The notes under the pieces were generated by a model that saw nothing but the letters and a program-made list of their open reading frames with translations, was not told where the DNA came from and made no database searches. This document shows, piece by piece, positions 7,768-15,559 of a stretch of 20,132 nt of DNA; position 1 is the first letter of the stretch; each line of letters starts with the position of its first letter. Source of the DNA: Hydrogenophaga sp. (GTDB taxonomy: Bacteria > Pseudomonadota > Gammaproteobacteria > Burkholderiales > Burkholderiaceae_C); contig JAGXRS010000292.1 of NCBI GenBank assembly GCA_018335615.1, positions 1-20,132 of the forward strand. Direction: 5' to 3'. A program made the position numbers and the translations under genes.

Positions 7768-8442
7768 TCACTCCAGGTCAAGTGACCACAGTTCTCTCAG
7801 GTAGCCGTTGGGGCCGATGGTCGGGCCCAGCAGGCGAAGGGCGGGCAAGGTGGGCAGGTGCCGCAGCAGGAAGTGCACGCCGTAACCAGGTTCGAAACCG
7901 GGCTCGTCCACCGGGCACTCGTAATAGATGCTGCGCCGGGTGCGGCGCATCAGCGTGGCGAAGATGCGCTGCAGATCGGCGTCTGTGTAGCGGCGCGCGC
8001 CCGACATGGCGTAGCCCGTTTCCCAGTGGTGGGCCACGCTGAACAGCAGCACGCAGTCCCAGGGGCGGGTGTCGCTGTCCAGGAAGTCCAGCAGGTCGAT
8101 GCGGCGCAGCTCCAGCCGGGCGGCGCGCTCGCCCAGCGGCAGCGCCTCGTACAGGCCCTGCCCGTCCACATCGCCGTTGTCGATGCCCAGCACGCGGCAG
8201 CCCAGGGCCGCCAGCGTCTTGCCGAACAGGCCGTTGTTGCAGCCCACGTCGAGCACCCGCAGGCCCTCCAGGCGGCCATGGCGCGCGTACAGGTCGGCGG
8301 CCACAGCCAGTATCCGCTCCAGGCCCAGGCGTTCGTAGTCCTGTTGCGCCAGCTGTTCGTCGATGGCCGACCAGTTGCCTGTTTCCAGTGCCGACATCAG
8401 CGGCGCCAGGCCGAGTTCGGGAAGGTAGGTTTTCATCGTCAT
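7768..8442 (-). CDS. SAM-dependent class I methyltransferase, probable glycan-end modifier
   Basis: 224 aa, Rossmann-type. Motif I is VLDVGCNNGLFG (63-74), the SAM-binding glycine loop; GIDNGD (86-91) follows as the acidic end of beta 2, and DCVLLFSVAHHWE (129-141) resembles the FSVxHH strand seen in the methyltransferase part of WbdD-like chain terminators. It starts three bases after the wzt stop (ATG 8442, or the in-frame ATG 8436) and its stop is four bases before the ATG of the kinase/GT4 fusion, so the three genes are very probably co-translated. In O8/O9a-type O antigens a methyl or methyl-phosphate group on the non-reducing end stops growth and marks the chain for export; this position and context suggest the same job. 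A role on an internal sugar, or on a small molecule, is not excluded. Confidence 0.88.
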   Translation of the reverse strand: MTMKTYLPELGLAPLMSALETGNWSAIDEQLAQQDYERLGLERILAVAADLYARHGRLEGLRVLDVGCNNGLFGKTLAALGCRVLGIDNGDVDGQGLYEALPLGERAARLELRRIDLLDFLDSDTRPWDCVLLFSVAHHWETGYAMSGARRYTDADLQRIFATLMRRTRRSIYYECPVDEPGFEPGYGVHFLLRHLPTLPALRLLGPTIGPNGYLRELWSLDLE

Positions 8443-8445
8443 CTT

Positions 8446-9753
8446 TCAGGCCAGCACCACCTTGCCTGGCACGTCGAACAGCAGGGGCACGATGCGGTCG
8501 CCCTGGCTCATCACGGTGAATCCAGCGGCGGCAAACACCTTGTCCACGTACTCGCCCTGTATGGGCATGCGGTAGCCCAGGTCGATCCGGTAGCGGGCAC
8601 CGGTTGAGAGCGGACAGACAAATTCAAAATGCAGCCGCTGTTGCTCGCCGGCCTTCAGGGGCGGAATGCGCTGCCCGTTGAAGAAGGAGTTGATGGCGAA
8701 GAGTTCGACGCCCTCGATGGTGGACACCACCAGCCCGACCTCGCCCTCAAAAGGGCAGTCCCGCTCCACCGCCAGCGCGGCATGGATGCTGATCGCGCTG
8801 CCCGTTTCCACCACGGTGGTTTCGCGCCCGTTGCCGAAGATCACGCATTCGACAAACCGGGCCTGGCCCGTGCCCACGCGGTGCGACACGCGCCGGGCAA
8901 AAGGGGGCTGCAACAGCGAGACCAGCTGGGCGCTGGGGCTGGCACCCGGGTCAGCGGCGGGGGTGTTCGGTGCGGGTGCTGTGGCGCCCTCGGTCGCTGA
9001 GCCCAGGACGAAATAGCGGTCGAGCACCTGGCTGGCGGGGCCGTCCATGATCAGCTGCCCGCGGTCCAGCAGCACGGCGCGCGGGCACAAGGCTTTGACG
9101 GTCGCGGCCGAATGGGACACAAACAGCACCGTGGTGCCCTCGTCCATCATGTTCCGGATGGCCGCATAACACTTGGCCTGAAAGAACTGATCACCCACCG
9201 ACAACGCCTCGTCAATGATCAGCACATCGGGTTTGAGGTGGGCCTGAACGGCAAAGGCCAGCCGCACGAACATGCCGCTGGAATAGGTCTTGACCGGCTG
9301 GTCCAGGTGGTCGCCGATGTCGGCAAAAGCCACGATGGAGTCGAACGATTCTTCCAGATCGCGGGCGGTCAGCCCCAGAATCGCCCCGTTCAGGTGGATG
9401 TTTTCACGGCCGGTGAATTCGGGGTTGAAACCCGCGCCCAGTTCCAGCAATGCGGCAATGCGGCCCTTCACCTCGACGCTGCCGGTGGTGGGCTCCAAAG
9501 TGCCGCAGATCAATTGCAGCAAGGTGGACTTGCCCCCGCCATTGCGCCCGACGATGCCCACTGCCTCGCCGCGCCGGATGTCCAGGGACAGGCTGTGGAG
9601 CGCCCAGAACTCTTTGTAATAGGTCGGCGCCTGACGCCCCGCGAATCGATGGATTCGGGGCAGGACCATCTGTTTCAATCGATCGCGGGGCTGCTCGTAG
9701 ATGTGATAACACTTGCTCAGGTTTTGTACCCTGATGGCCACTTCAGATGACAT
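8446..9753 (-). CDS. wzt: Wzt: ABC exporter ATPase with C-terminal glycan-binding domain
   Basis: 435 aa from ATG 9753, preceded by AGGGGA; the open frame further upstream is antisense/overlap sequence. ATPase part: Walker A GRNGGGKST (69-77), signature YSSGM (157-161), Walker B DVLIIDE (176-182), switch His in VSHS (212-215). An Ala/Pro-rich linker (about 252-275) leads to a C-terminal domain (about 285-430) with the pattern of Wzt_C beta sandwiches: RFVECVIFGNG, EVGLVVSTIEGVELFAINS, RYRIDLGYRMP. Family role: with Wzm it exports a finished undecaprenyl-PP-linked polysaccharide; the extra domain in O8/O9a-type Wzt reads the terminal modification before export. The first codons overlap wzm by 11 bases; the methyltransferase gene follows after three bases. 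This supports a cap-dependent export system. Confidence 0.95.
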   Translation of the reverse strand: MSSEVAIRVQNLSKCYHIYEQPRDRLKQMVLPRIHRFAGRQAPTYYKEFWALHSLSLDIRRGEAVGIVGRNGGGKSTLLQLICGTLEPTTGSVEVKGRIAALLELGAGFNPEFTGRENIHLNGAILGLTARDLEESFDSIVAFADIGDHLDQPVKTYSSGMFVRLAFAVQAHLKPDVLIIDEALSVGDQFFQAKCYAAIRNMMDEGTTVLFVSHSAATVKALCPRAVLLDRGQLIMDGPASQVLDRYFVLGSATEGATAPAPNTPAADPGASPSAQLVSLLQPPFARRVSHRVGTGQARFVECVIFGNGRETTVVETGSAISIHAALAVERDCPFEGEVGLVVSTIEGVELFAINSFFNGQRIPPLKAGEQQRLHFEFVCPLSTGARYRIDLGYRMPIQGEYVDKVFAAAGFTVMSQGDRIVPLLFDVPGKVVLA

Positions 9754-10561
9754 CCGCGAATCCCCTGCGTGTTTTCTGAAACCAGCCGAAGCCCAGTGCG
9801 GCGGTTGCCACCGACACCAGCGCCCCCCCAACCCACAACAGCACACTGGGCAGCTCGCCCCAGACCATCACGCCGCGCATCATTTCCACCGCAGGCGTCA
9901 GCGGGTTGAGGAACAGCACCTTCTGGAAGGATTCGGGCAAGGCCGATGCGGGATAAAAGATCGGCGTCATGAACACCAGCATCTGAACCAACACGCCGAT
10001 GAACTGGCCCACGTCGCGCAGGTAGGCGCCCAGCGATGCCAGCATCCAGCTGATGCCCAGCACGAACAGGGCAAACGGGGCCAGGATGAGCGGAATCAGG
10101 ACCAGCGTCCAGTGCGGCACGCCCACCAGCACCAGGTAGGCGGTCAGCCAGACCAGGAGGCTGATGCCGAAATGAAACAGGGCGCTGCCCAGCGACACCC
10201 AGGGCAGGATCTCCAGCGGAAAAACCACCTTTTTGACGTAATTCGAGTTGGCGAGAACCAGGCCGGGCGCACGGGTCACGCATTCCGCGAACAGATTGAA
10301 CACCAGCAGCCCGGCAAACAGAATCAGGGCGAATTCGGTCTTGGAGTCGCTGCCGGCATTCCAGCGCGCCTTGAACACCACGCTGAAAACAAACGTATAG
10401 ACCGTCAGCATCAACAGGGGTGTCAGCAGCGACCAGGCCATGCCCATGACCGACCCGCGGTAACGCCCCAGCACTTCGCGTTGCGTGAGGGTTTTGATGA
10501 GCGAACGGTGGCGCCAGGCGCTGGCCACCATTTCTTGCGGGCTCGCCGAAAAATGTTGCAT
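9743..10561 (-). CDS. wzm: Wzm: ABC exporter permease for O antigen/capsule-type polysaccharide
   Basis: 272 aa from ATG 10561 (MQHFSASPQEM); this length is normal for the ABC2 polysaccharide permease family. The frame is open to 10648 but those residues are Cys-rich and unlike the family. No strong Shine-Dalgarno is visible, and ATG 10531 is an alternative start. Family landmarks: the N-terminal LIKTLTQREVLGRYRGSVMG before the first helix, about six membrane helices (GMAWSLLTPLLMLTVYTFVF, FALILFAGLLVFNLFAE, and later ones), and NPLTPAVEMMRGV near the end. It forms the inner-membrane channel with Wzt. Its last 11 bases overlap wzt. It is the first gene after a 229-base gap, so it may start its own transcript. 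Confidence 0.95.
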   Translation of the reverse strand: MQHFSASPQEMVASAWRHRSLIKTLTQREVLGRYRGSVMGMAWSLLTPLLMLTVYTFVFSVVFKARWNAGSDSKTEFALILFAGLLVFNLFAECVTRAPGLVLANSNYVKKVVFPLEILPWVSLGSALFHFGISLLVWLTAYLVLVGVPHWTLVLIPLILAPFALFVLGISWMLASLGAYLRDVGQFIGVLVQMLVFMTPIFYPASALPESFQKVLFLNPLTPAVEMMRGVMVWGELPSVLLWVGGALVSVATAALGFGWFQKTRRGFADVI

Positions 10562-10790
10562 GGCGCGGGTGGTGAATGAACGAAGCGAGGCATCGCCTGG
10601 CACCGCAACGGATCGGGTGGTGCAGCAGACGCAACCGACGCATGGCACTTGCCATGGCGGCTCATCGGTTCATCATAGGGGCGCCAATCGGTGTTTTGGC
10701 ACGCTTCACCAGCGATTACTCGACAGCCCAATTGCTTGCAATTGTTTGCAGTTGCGTTGTGCTAGAAGTCTGCGAGCAGCACCGGCGCCA
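10562..10790. other. Non-coding gap between rmlC and wzm; likely leader of the export/capping operon
   Basis: 229 bases without a credible gene, between two blocks that are otherwise joined by overlaps or very short spacers. On the minus strand there is a TATGAT hexamer (plus-strand 10672-10677) about 110 bases before wzm, but no good -35 partner, so a promoter is only suspected. It also holds the 10-base direct repeats listed separately. Confidence 0.4.
10729..10758. repeat. Three imperfect 10-base tandem repeats upstream of wzm
   Basis: Plus strand: CAATTGCTTG (10729-10738), CAATTGTTTG (10739-10748), CAGTTGCGTT (10749-10758). One helical turn per unit in an AT-richer patch upstream of wzm would suit a protein-binding array, but chance is possible for so short a repeat. 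Confidence 0.55.
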
Positions 10791-11339
10791 TCATGCAAAA
10801 CAGTCGGCGTTCTGAAACAGAAGACCTTGCTGGTCTTTGGAGGACAAGCGGGGTTCGGTGCCCAGCGCAGGCCAGGCAATCCCCATGGTGGGGTCGTTCC
10901 ACGCAATGCATCGCTCATGCGCCGGTGCGTAGTACTCGGTGGTCTTGTAGAGAAAATCGGCCGACTCGCTGAGCACCAGAAACCCATGTGCAAACCCGGG
11001 CGGCACCCACAGCTGGCGGTGGTTGTCTTCGCTCAGCTCCACGCCCACCCATTGGCCAAAGGTGGGCGAGCTCTTGCGGATGTCCACTGCCACATCAAAC
11101 ACCGCGCCGCGCACCACGCGCACCAGCTTGCCCTGGGGCTGCTGCAGCTGGTAGTGCAGGCCGCGCAGCACGCCATGGGCGCTGCGGCTGTGGTTGTCCT
11201 GCACGAAGGTTTCGTTCAGCCCCGTGGCCTCGTTGAAGGCCTGCTGGTTGAAGCTCTCGAAGAAAAAGCCGCGGGCGTCGCCGAACACCTTGGGTTCGAT
11301 GACCAGCACCTCGGGAATGGCGGTGGGCGTGACCTTCAT
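10791..11339 (-). CDS. rmlC: dTDP-4-dehydrorhamnose 3,5-epimerase
   Basis: 182 aa, normal length. It converts dTDP-4-keto-6-deoxyglucose to the L-lyxo form, the third step to dTDP-L-rhamnose. The cupin core is visible: GFFFESFN, FVQDNHSRS, GVLRGLHYQ with the likely base H62, VDIRKSSPTFG, WVPPGFAHGF (111-120), and D169 in SSKDQQ as its likely partner. Start ATG 11339 forms an ATGA overlap with the rmlA stop, and AAGG lies seven bases upstream; the frame extends to 11438 but only as rmlA shadow. Last gene of the rml block; a 229-base gap follows. Confidence 0.97.
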   Translation of the reverse strand: MKVTPTAIPEVLVIEPKVFGDARGFFFESFNQQAFNEATGLNETFVQDNHSRSAHGVLRGLHYQLQQPQGKLVRVVRGAVFDVAVDIRKSSPTFGQWVGVELSEDNHRQLWVPPGFAHGFLVLSESADFLYKTTEYYAPAHERCIAWNDPTMGIAWPALGTEPRLSSKDQQGLLFQNADCFA

Positions 11340-12226
11340 GAGAACACCTTCTCGTTCAGGATGCGCTTGAGGTACTGGCCGTAGCCGTTCTTCAGCAGGG
11401 GCTGGGCCAGGGCTTCGAGTGCGCCGTCGCCGATCCATCCCGCCCGCCAGGCAATCTCTTCCGGGCAGGCGATCTTCAGGCCCTGGCGGTGCTCCAGCGT
11501 GGCGATGAACTGGCTGGCTTCGAGCAGGCTTTCGTGGGTGCCCGTGTCCAGCCAGGCGTAGCCGCGCTTCATGATCTGCACGTTGAGCGCGTTGGCGTCC
11601 AGGTAGGCCTGGTTCACGGCCGTGATCTCCAGTTCGCCGCGCGCGCTGGGCTTCACCGCCTTGGCAATGTCCACCACCTGCTGGTCGTAGAAGTACAAGC
11701 CAGTCACCGCGTAGTTGCTTTTGGGTTGCTGGGGTTTCTCTTCGATGCTGCTGGCTTTGCCAGCCTTGTCAAATGCCACCACGCCGTAGCGCTCCGGGTC
11801 GTTGACGTGGTAGGCGAACACCGTAGCCCCTTGCGTTTGTGCACTCGCGTCGCCGAGCAGCGTGGTGAAGTCGTGCCCGTAATAGATGTTGTCGCCCAGC
11901 ACCAGCGCGCTGGGCGCGTTGCCGATGAAGTCTTCACCAATGATGAAAGCTTGCGCCAGTCCGTCCGGGCTGGGCTGCACGGCGTATTGCAGGTTCATGC
12001 CCCAGGCGCTGCCGTCGCCCAGCAGCTGCTGGAAGCGGGGCGTGTCCTGCGGTGTGCTGATGATCAGCACGTCGCGGATGCCCGCGAGCATGAGCGTGCT
12101 CAGCGGGTAATAGATCATGGGCTTGTCGTACACCGGCAGCAGCTGTTTGCTGATGGCCAGCGTGGCCGGGTGCAGCCGGGTGCCGGAACCGCCGGCGAGG
12201 ATGATGCCTTTGCGTTGTGGTGTCAT
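11336..12226 (-). CDS. rmlA: Glucose-1-phosphate thymidylyltransferase
   Basis: 296 aa, full length. It makes dTDP-glucose from dTTP and glucose-1-phosphate, the first and usually feedback-controlled step of dTDP-L-rhamnose synthesis. Motifs: GGSGTRLHP (12-20) for nucleotide binding, KQLLPVYDKP (27-36), QPSPDGLAQAF (84-94), and LGDNI (110-114) with the metal-binding Asp112. Start ATG 12226 has AGGGAA about five bases upstream. It begins 16 bases after the rmlD stop and its stop overlaps the rmlC start by four bases. Confidence 0.98.
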   Translation of the reverse strand: MTPQRKGIILAGGSGTRLHPATLAISKQLLPVYDKPMIYYPLSTLMLAGIRDVLIISTPQDTPRFQQLLGDGSAWGMNLQYAVQPSPDGLAQAFIIGEDFIGNAPSALVLGDNIYYGHDFTTLLGDASAQTQGATVFAYHVNDPERYGVVAFDKAGKASSIEEKPQQPKSNYAVTGLYFYDQQVVDIAKAVKPSARGELEITAVNQAYLDANALNVQIMKRGYAWLDTGTHESLLEASQFIATLEHRQGLKIACPEEIAWRAGWIGDGALEALAQPLLKNGYGQYLKRILNEKVFS

Positions 12227-12242
12227 GGGTTTCCCTGAAGAG

Positions 12243-13142
12243 TCAAAGGATCTCGGTGAGCATGCGGCGCACGCCGGTCTGCCAGTGGGGCAGGGCGAGG
12301 TGGAAGGTGCTGCGCAGGCGAGAGGTGTCCAGGCGCGAATTCAGCGGGCGCTGTGCCGGCGTGGGAAAGGCGCTGGTGGGCACGGGTGCCACCTCTTGTG
12401 CTTTCAGCACCAGATCGGGCTTCACCATTCGGGCGGTTTCCAGCACGAAGCGGGCGTAGCCGTTCCAGGTCGTTTCGCCAGCGGCGGCCAGGTGGAAGAT
12501 GCCCGACAGTTGCGGCGCCCGAAGCGTCTGACGGATCGCATGGGCGGTGACGTCGGCGATCAGGTCGGCCCCGGTGGGTGCGCCCCACTGGTCGTCGATC
12601 ACGGTCAGGCGCTCGCGCTCGACCGCCAGGCGCAGCATGGTCCTGGCGAAGTTGCCACCGCGCGCGGCGTACACCCAGCTGGTGCGCAGGATGAGGTGGC
12701 GGCAGCCGCTGGCCTGGATGGCGCGCTCGCCGTCGAGCTTCGTTCGGCCGTAGACGCTCAGCGGCCCGGTGGCGGCGTCTTCCACCCAGGGGGTGGTGCC
12801 GCTGCCGTCGAACACGTAGTCCGTGGAGTAGTGCACCAGCAAGGCGTCAATCGATTGGGCCGCCGCGGCCAGCACGCCTGGGGCCTGCGCGTTAAGCGTG
12901 CGGGCCAGCTCAGGCTCGCTCTCGGCCTTGTCCACCGCGGTGTGGGCGGCGGCGTTGACGATCACGTCGGGGCGCAGCGCCAGCACGGTCTGGCGCAGTT
13001 GGTCGGGCTGGCTCAGGTCGCCGCAGCCGCCGTCTGCGGCCGTGCTGTGACGGTCCAGCGCGATCAGTTCACCCAGGGGGCTCAGGCTGCGCTGCAACTC
13101 CCAGCCGACCTGGCCGTTCGGGCCCAGCAGCAGGATCTTCAC
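12243..13142 (-). CDS. rmlD: dTDP-4-dehydrorhamnose reductase
   Basis: 299 aa from a GTG start at 13142. The GTG is chosen because KILLLGPNGQVG is the first strand of the family and because it gives a GTGA overlap with the rmlB stop; the open frame upstream to 13241 is rmlB shadow. It reduces dTDP-4-keto-L-rhamnose to dTDP-L-rhamnose with NAD(P)H. Short-chain dehydrogenase marks: GPNGQVG (7-13), STDYVFDG (106-113), catalytic YGRTK (131-135, Tyr131/Lys135). The last step of the pathway, placed second in the gene order B-D-A-C. Confidence 0.97.
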   Translation of the reverse strand: MKILLLGPNGQVGWELQRSLSPLGELIALDRHSTAADGGCGDLSQPDQLRQTVLALRPDVIVNAAAHTAVDKAESEPELARTLNAQAPGVLAAAAQSIDALLVHYSTDYVFDGSGTTPWVEDAATGPLSVYGRTKLDGERAIQASGCRHLILRTSWVYAARGGNFARTMLRLAVERERLTVIDDQWGAPTGADLIADVTAHAIRQTLRAPQLSGIFHLAAAGETTWNGYARFVLETARMVKPDLVLKAQEVAPVPTSAFPTPAQRPLNSRLDTSRLRSTFHLALPHWQTGVRRMLTEIL

Positions 13143-14218
13143 GCCGCCACCGCCGGGGTGTCGCTGTACTGCTTGCCCACCCATTCGCGGTACGCGCCGC
13201 TCTGCACATGGGCCACCCACTGCGGGTTGTCCAGGTACCACTGCACGGTCTTGCGGATGCCGCTCTCGAACGTCTCGGCCGGTTTCCAGCCGAGTTCGGC
13301 TTCGAGCCTGCGCGCGTCGATGGCGTAGCGCCGGTCGTGGCCCGGGCGGTCCGTCACATAGCTGATCTGACTCGCGTAGGGCTGGCCGTCGGCACGCGGG
13401 CGCAACTCGTCGAGCAGCGCGCAGACGGTGTGCACGATCTCGATGTTGGGCTTCTCGTTCCAGCCGCCCACGTTGTAGACCTCGCCCAGCCGCCCGGCTT
13501 GCAGCACGCGGCGGATGGCGCTGCAGTGGTCCTTCACGTAGAGCCAGTCGCGCACCTGCATGCCGTCGCCGTACACCGGCAGCGGCTTGCCCGCCAGGGC
13601 ATTGACGATCATCAACGGGATGAGCTTCTCGGGGAAATGGAATGGGCCGTAGTTGTTGCTGCAGTTGGTGGTGAGCACCGGCAGGCCGTAGGTGTGGTGG
13701 TAGGCGCGCACCAGGTGGTCGCTGGCGGCCTTGCTGGCCGAATACGGGCTGTTGGGCTCGTAGCGGTGTGCTTCGGTGAAGGCCGGGTCGTCTTTGGCCA
13801 GGCTGCCGTACACCTCGTCGGTGGACACATGCAGGAATCGGAACGCCGCCTTCTCGTCGGCGGACAGGCTGCCCCAGTGGGCACGCACCGCTTCGAGCAG
13901 CTGGAAGGTGCCGACGATGTTGGTCTGGATGAACTCGCCTGGTCCGTGGATGGAGCGGTCCACATGGCTTTCGGCGGCAAAGTTCACCACCGCGCGTGGC
14001 CGGTGTTCGGCCAGCAGGCGGCTCACCAGCGCGAAGTCGCCAATGTCACCCTGAACAAACGTGTGCCGCGCATCGCCTTCCAGGCTGGCCAGCGTTTCCA
14101 GGTTGCCGGCGTAGGTCAGCTTGTCGAGGTTGACCACCGGCTCCCCGTGTTGAGCGAGCCAGTCCAGAACGAAATTGGCGCCGATGAAGCCGGCGCCGCC
14201 GGTGACGAGGAGGGTCAT
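13139..14218 (-). CDS. rmlB: dTDP-glucose 4,6-dehydratase
   Basis: 359 aa from ATG 14218, normal for RmlB. It converts dTDP-glucose to dTDP-4-keto-6-deoxyglucose with bound NAD+. Motifs: TGGAGFIG (6-13), STDEVYGSL (132-140) with the Asp134/Glu135 acid-base pair, and YSASK (159-163) with Tyr159/Lys163; AAESHVDRSI (81-90) is also typical. The start makes an ATGA overlap with the preceding Wzy_C-family gene, so translation is probably coupled. The frame upstream to 14461 is not coding in this frame. Confidence 0.98.
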   Translation of the reverse strand: MTLLVTGGAGFIGANFVLDWLAQHGEPVVNLDKLTYAGNLETLASLEGDARHTFVQGDIGDFALVSRLLAEHRPRAVVNFAAESHVDRSIHGPGEFIQTNIVGTFQLLEAVRAHWGSLSADEKAAFRFLHVSTDEVYGSLAKDDPAFTEAHRYEPNSPYSASKAASDHLVRAYHHTYGLPVLTTNCSNNYGPFHFPEKLIPLMIVNALAGKPLPVYGDGMQVRDWLYVKDHCSAIRRVLQAGRLGEVYNVGGWNEKPNIEIVHTVCALLDELRPRADGQPYASQISYVTDRPGHDRRYAIDARRLEAELGWKPAETFESGIRKTVQWYLDNPQWVAHVQSGAYREWVGKQYSDTPAVAA

Positions 14219-15525
14219 GGGTGTTGGTGCTTGGGTTGAGAGCCAGTCTGAAGTGGTGCGGTGCGCTGGTCTGTCCTGGTTGCTGCCAATGCCTGAAGAA
14301 ACACCAGCCCGGTGCACAGACCCCACATCAGAGCATAGTAGTTGTGCGCCAGATTGACGTTGCTCACGCTGCCGACTGCGTGAGCCAAGGTGATGAGCGC
14401 CATTTGATGCGAGGCCACCCGGTCGATGGCGTGCAGCCGTGCGCTGATCCAGCCCATGCACACCAGCAATGCCAGAAATCCCAGCAAACCCACGATTCCA
14501 TTGTCCATGGCATGGTGCAGGTACTGGTTGTGCACGTGGCCGAGTGTGCGGACGTGGCTCAAAGCGTCCGATTGTGCGGGCGGCAGATCAAGGCCGGCAT
14601 TCTTGATCAGCGCCAATCGTTGCGTCGCACCGACGCCCACCCAAGGAGATTCGCTGAAATGATGCCAGGCGAGCTGGTTCAGGTAAACGCGAGCACCCAA
14701 AGAGGAATTGAAATCCTGTGTTTTCAAAGCCTGCTCCATTTCCACGGCGGCCAGACGCAGGCGCAGCGGATCGGATGGGGCCGCCGTCAGGCTGGCCAGG
14801 GTTGCCGCAGCCAATACACAGGCAGCACCAACCCAGATGAGCGAGCGCGAGTAGGTGCGCAGACCGTGAATCACCATCAACACGATGGGAAAAGCCAACA
14901 CGACAAATGCCCCGCGAGACTGGCTCAGCACAACCGCCGCCATACCCATCGCGCTGCCCACGCCGTACAGCCAGCGGCGCATCATTGAGTGGCTCGAGTC
15001 CCCAGCGTGAGGCAGCAGCACGCACACCAGAAAAACCATCGCACCCGCCCAGGGAATGGGGTGGGACGGCAGGTTGCGTCCCGAGACCGCCACCAGCGCG
15101 CATCCTGTGATCAGCGCGAGCACGACCGCGAGATTGATGTGGTGGCGCATGTCGGGCCAGGGGGACAGGTGGCGCACCAGACAAATTGTCGCCATGGCTG
15201 AGAGAAGGAGCCGCAGGTGGCTGTTGACGTCACTCGTGTAGGTGCAACAGGCACCATGCCAAGCCCAGGCCATCAAGAGCTCGGCCATCGCATAGATCAG
15301 CAATCCCCCAGCCCAGATTCGCGCGGTACTTTGCAACGCGGCGCGGTCGCCAAGTGAGCACGGTTCACCTACCCGGCCACGGGCTTCCTGCACCGACCAG
15401 ATCAGCCACAAGACCCAGGCAAGCCCTGCAACCTTGCTGTGAAGTGCCGCCAAAGATAGGCACGCCAACATTGCCCAAGCCAAACGAGAAGATCCTGTCT
15501 TGGTGGCAACCGAATCGCCAGTCAT
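14215..15525 (-). CDS. O-antigen ligase/polymerase family membrane protein (Wzy_C; WaaL or Wzy)
   Basis: 436 aa from ATG 15525; a TTG at 15573, directly after a GAGGAGG, would add 16 residues and overlap the upstream gene. Polytopic: about ten or more hydrophobic helices. The Wzy_C signature is visible as VLSQSRGAFVVL (about 199-210), a long periplasmic loop with GARVYLNQLAWHHFSESPW, and HVHNQYLHHAMDNGIVGLLG (about 330-349). Family knowledge: WaaL joins undecaprenyl-PP-linked glycan to lipid A-core, Wzy polymerises repeat units, and sequence alone often cannot separate them. Because the cluster has an ABC exporter and no visible Wzx or Wzz, the ligase role is favoured. It sits between a WaaE-like core transferase and rmlB, with a 4-base overlap to rmlB. 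Confidence 0.88.
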   Translation of the reverse strand: MTGDSVATKTGSSRLAWAMLACLSLAALHSKVAGLAWVLWLIWSVQEARGRVGEPCSLGDRAALQSTARIWAGGLLIYAMAELLMAWAWHGACCTYTSDVNSHLRLLLSAMATICLVRHLSPWPDMRHHINLAVVLALITGCALVAVSGRNLPSHPIPWAGAMVFLVCVLLPHAGDSSHSMMRRWLYGVGSAMGMAAVVLSQSRGAFVVLAFPIVLMVIHGLRTYSRSLIWVGAACVLAAATLASLTAAPSDPLRLRLAAVEMEQALKTQDFNSSLGARVYLNQLAWHHFSESPWVGVGATQRLALIKNAGLDLPPAQSDALSHVRTLGHVHNQYLHHAMDNGIVGLLGFLALLVCMGWISARLHAIDRVASHQMALITLAHAVGSVSNVNLAHNYYALMWGLCTGLVFLQALAATRTDQRTAPLQTGSQPKHQHP

Positions 15526-15559
15526 GGATTGCACAGATGAACTAACTTGCCACGAAGGC

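Noticed and set aside
12117..13328. Plus-strand open frame of about 400 codons across rmlA/rmlD/rmlB.
   Set aside because: Antisense to three well-recognised rml genes, low-complexity translation, crosses gene borders.
13208..14239. Plus-strand open frame of 343 codons opposite rmlB.
   Set aside because: Antisense shadow of rmlB; no motif of its own.
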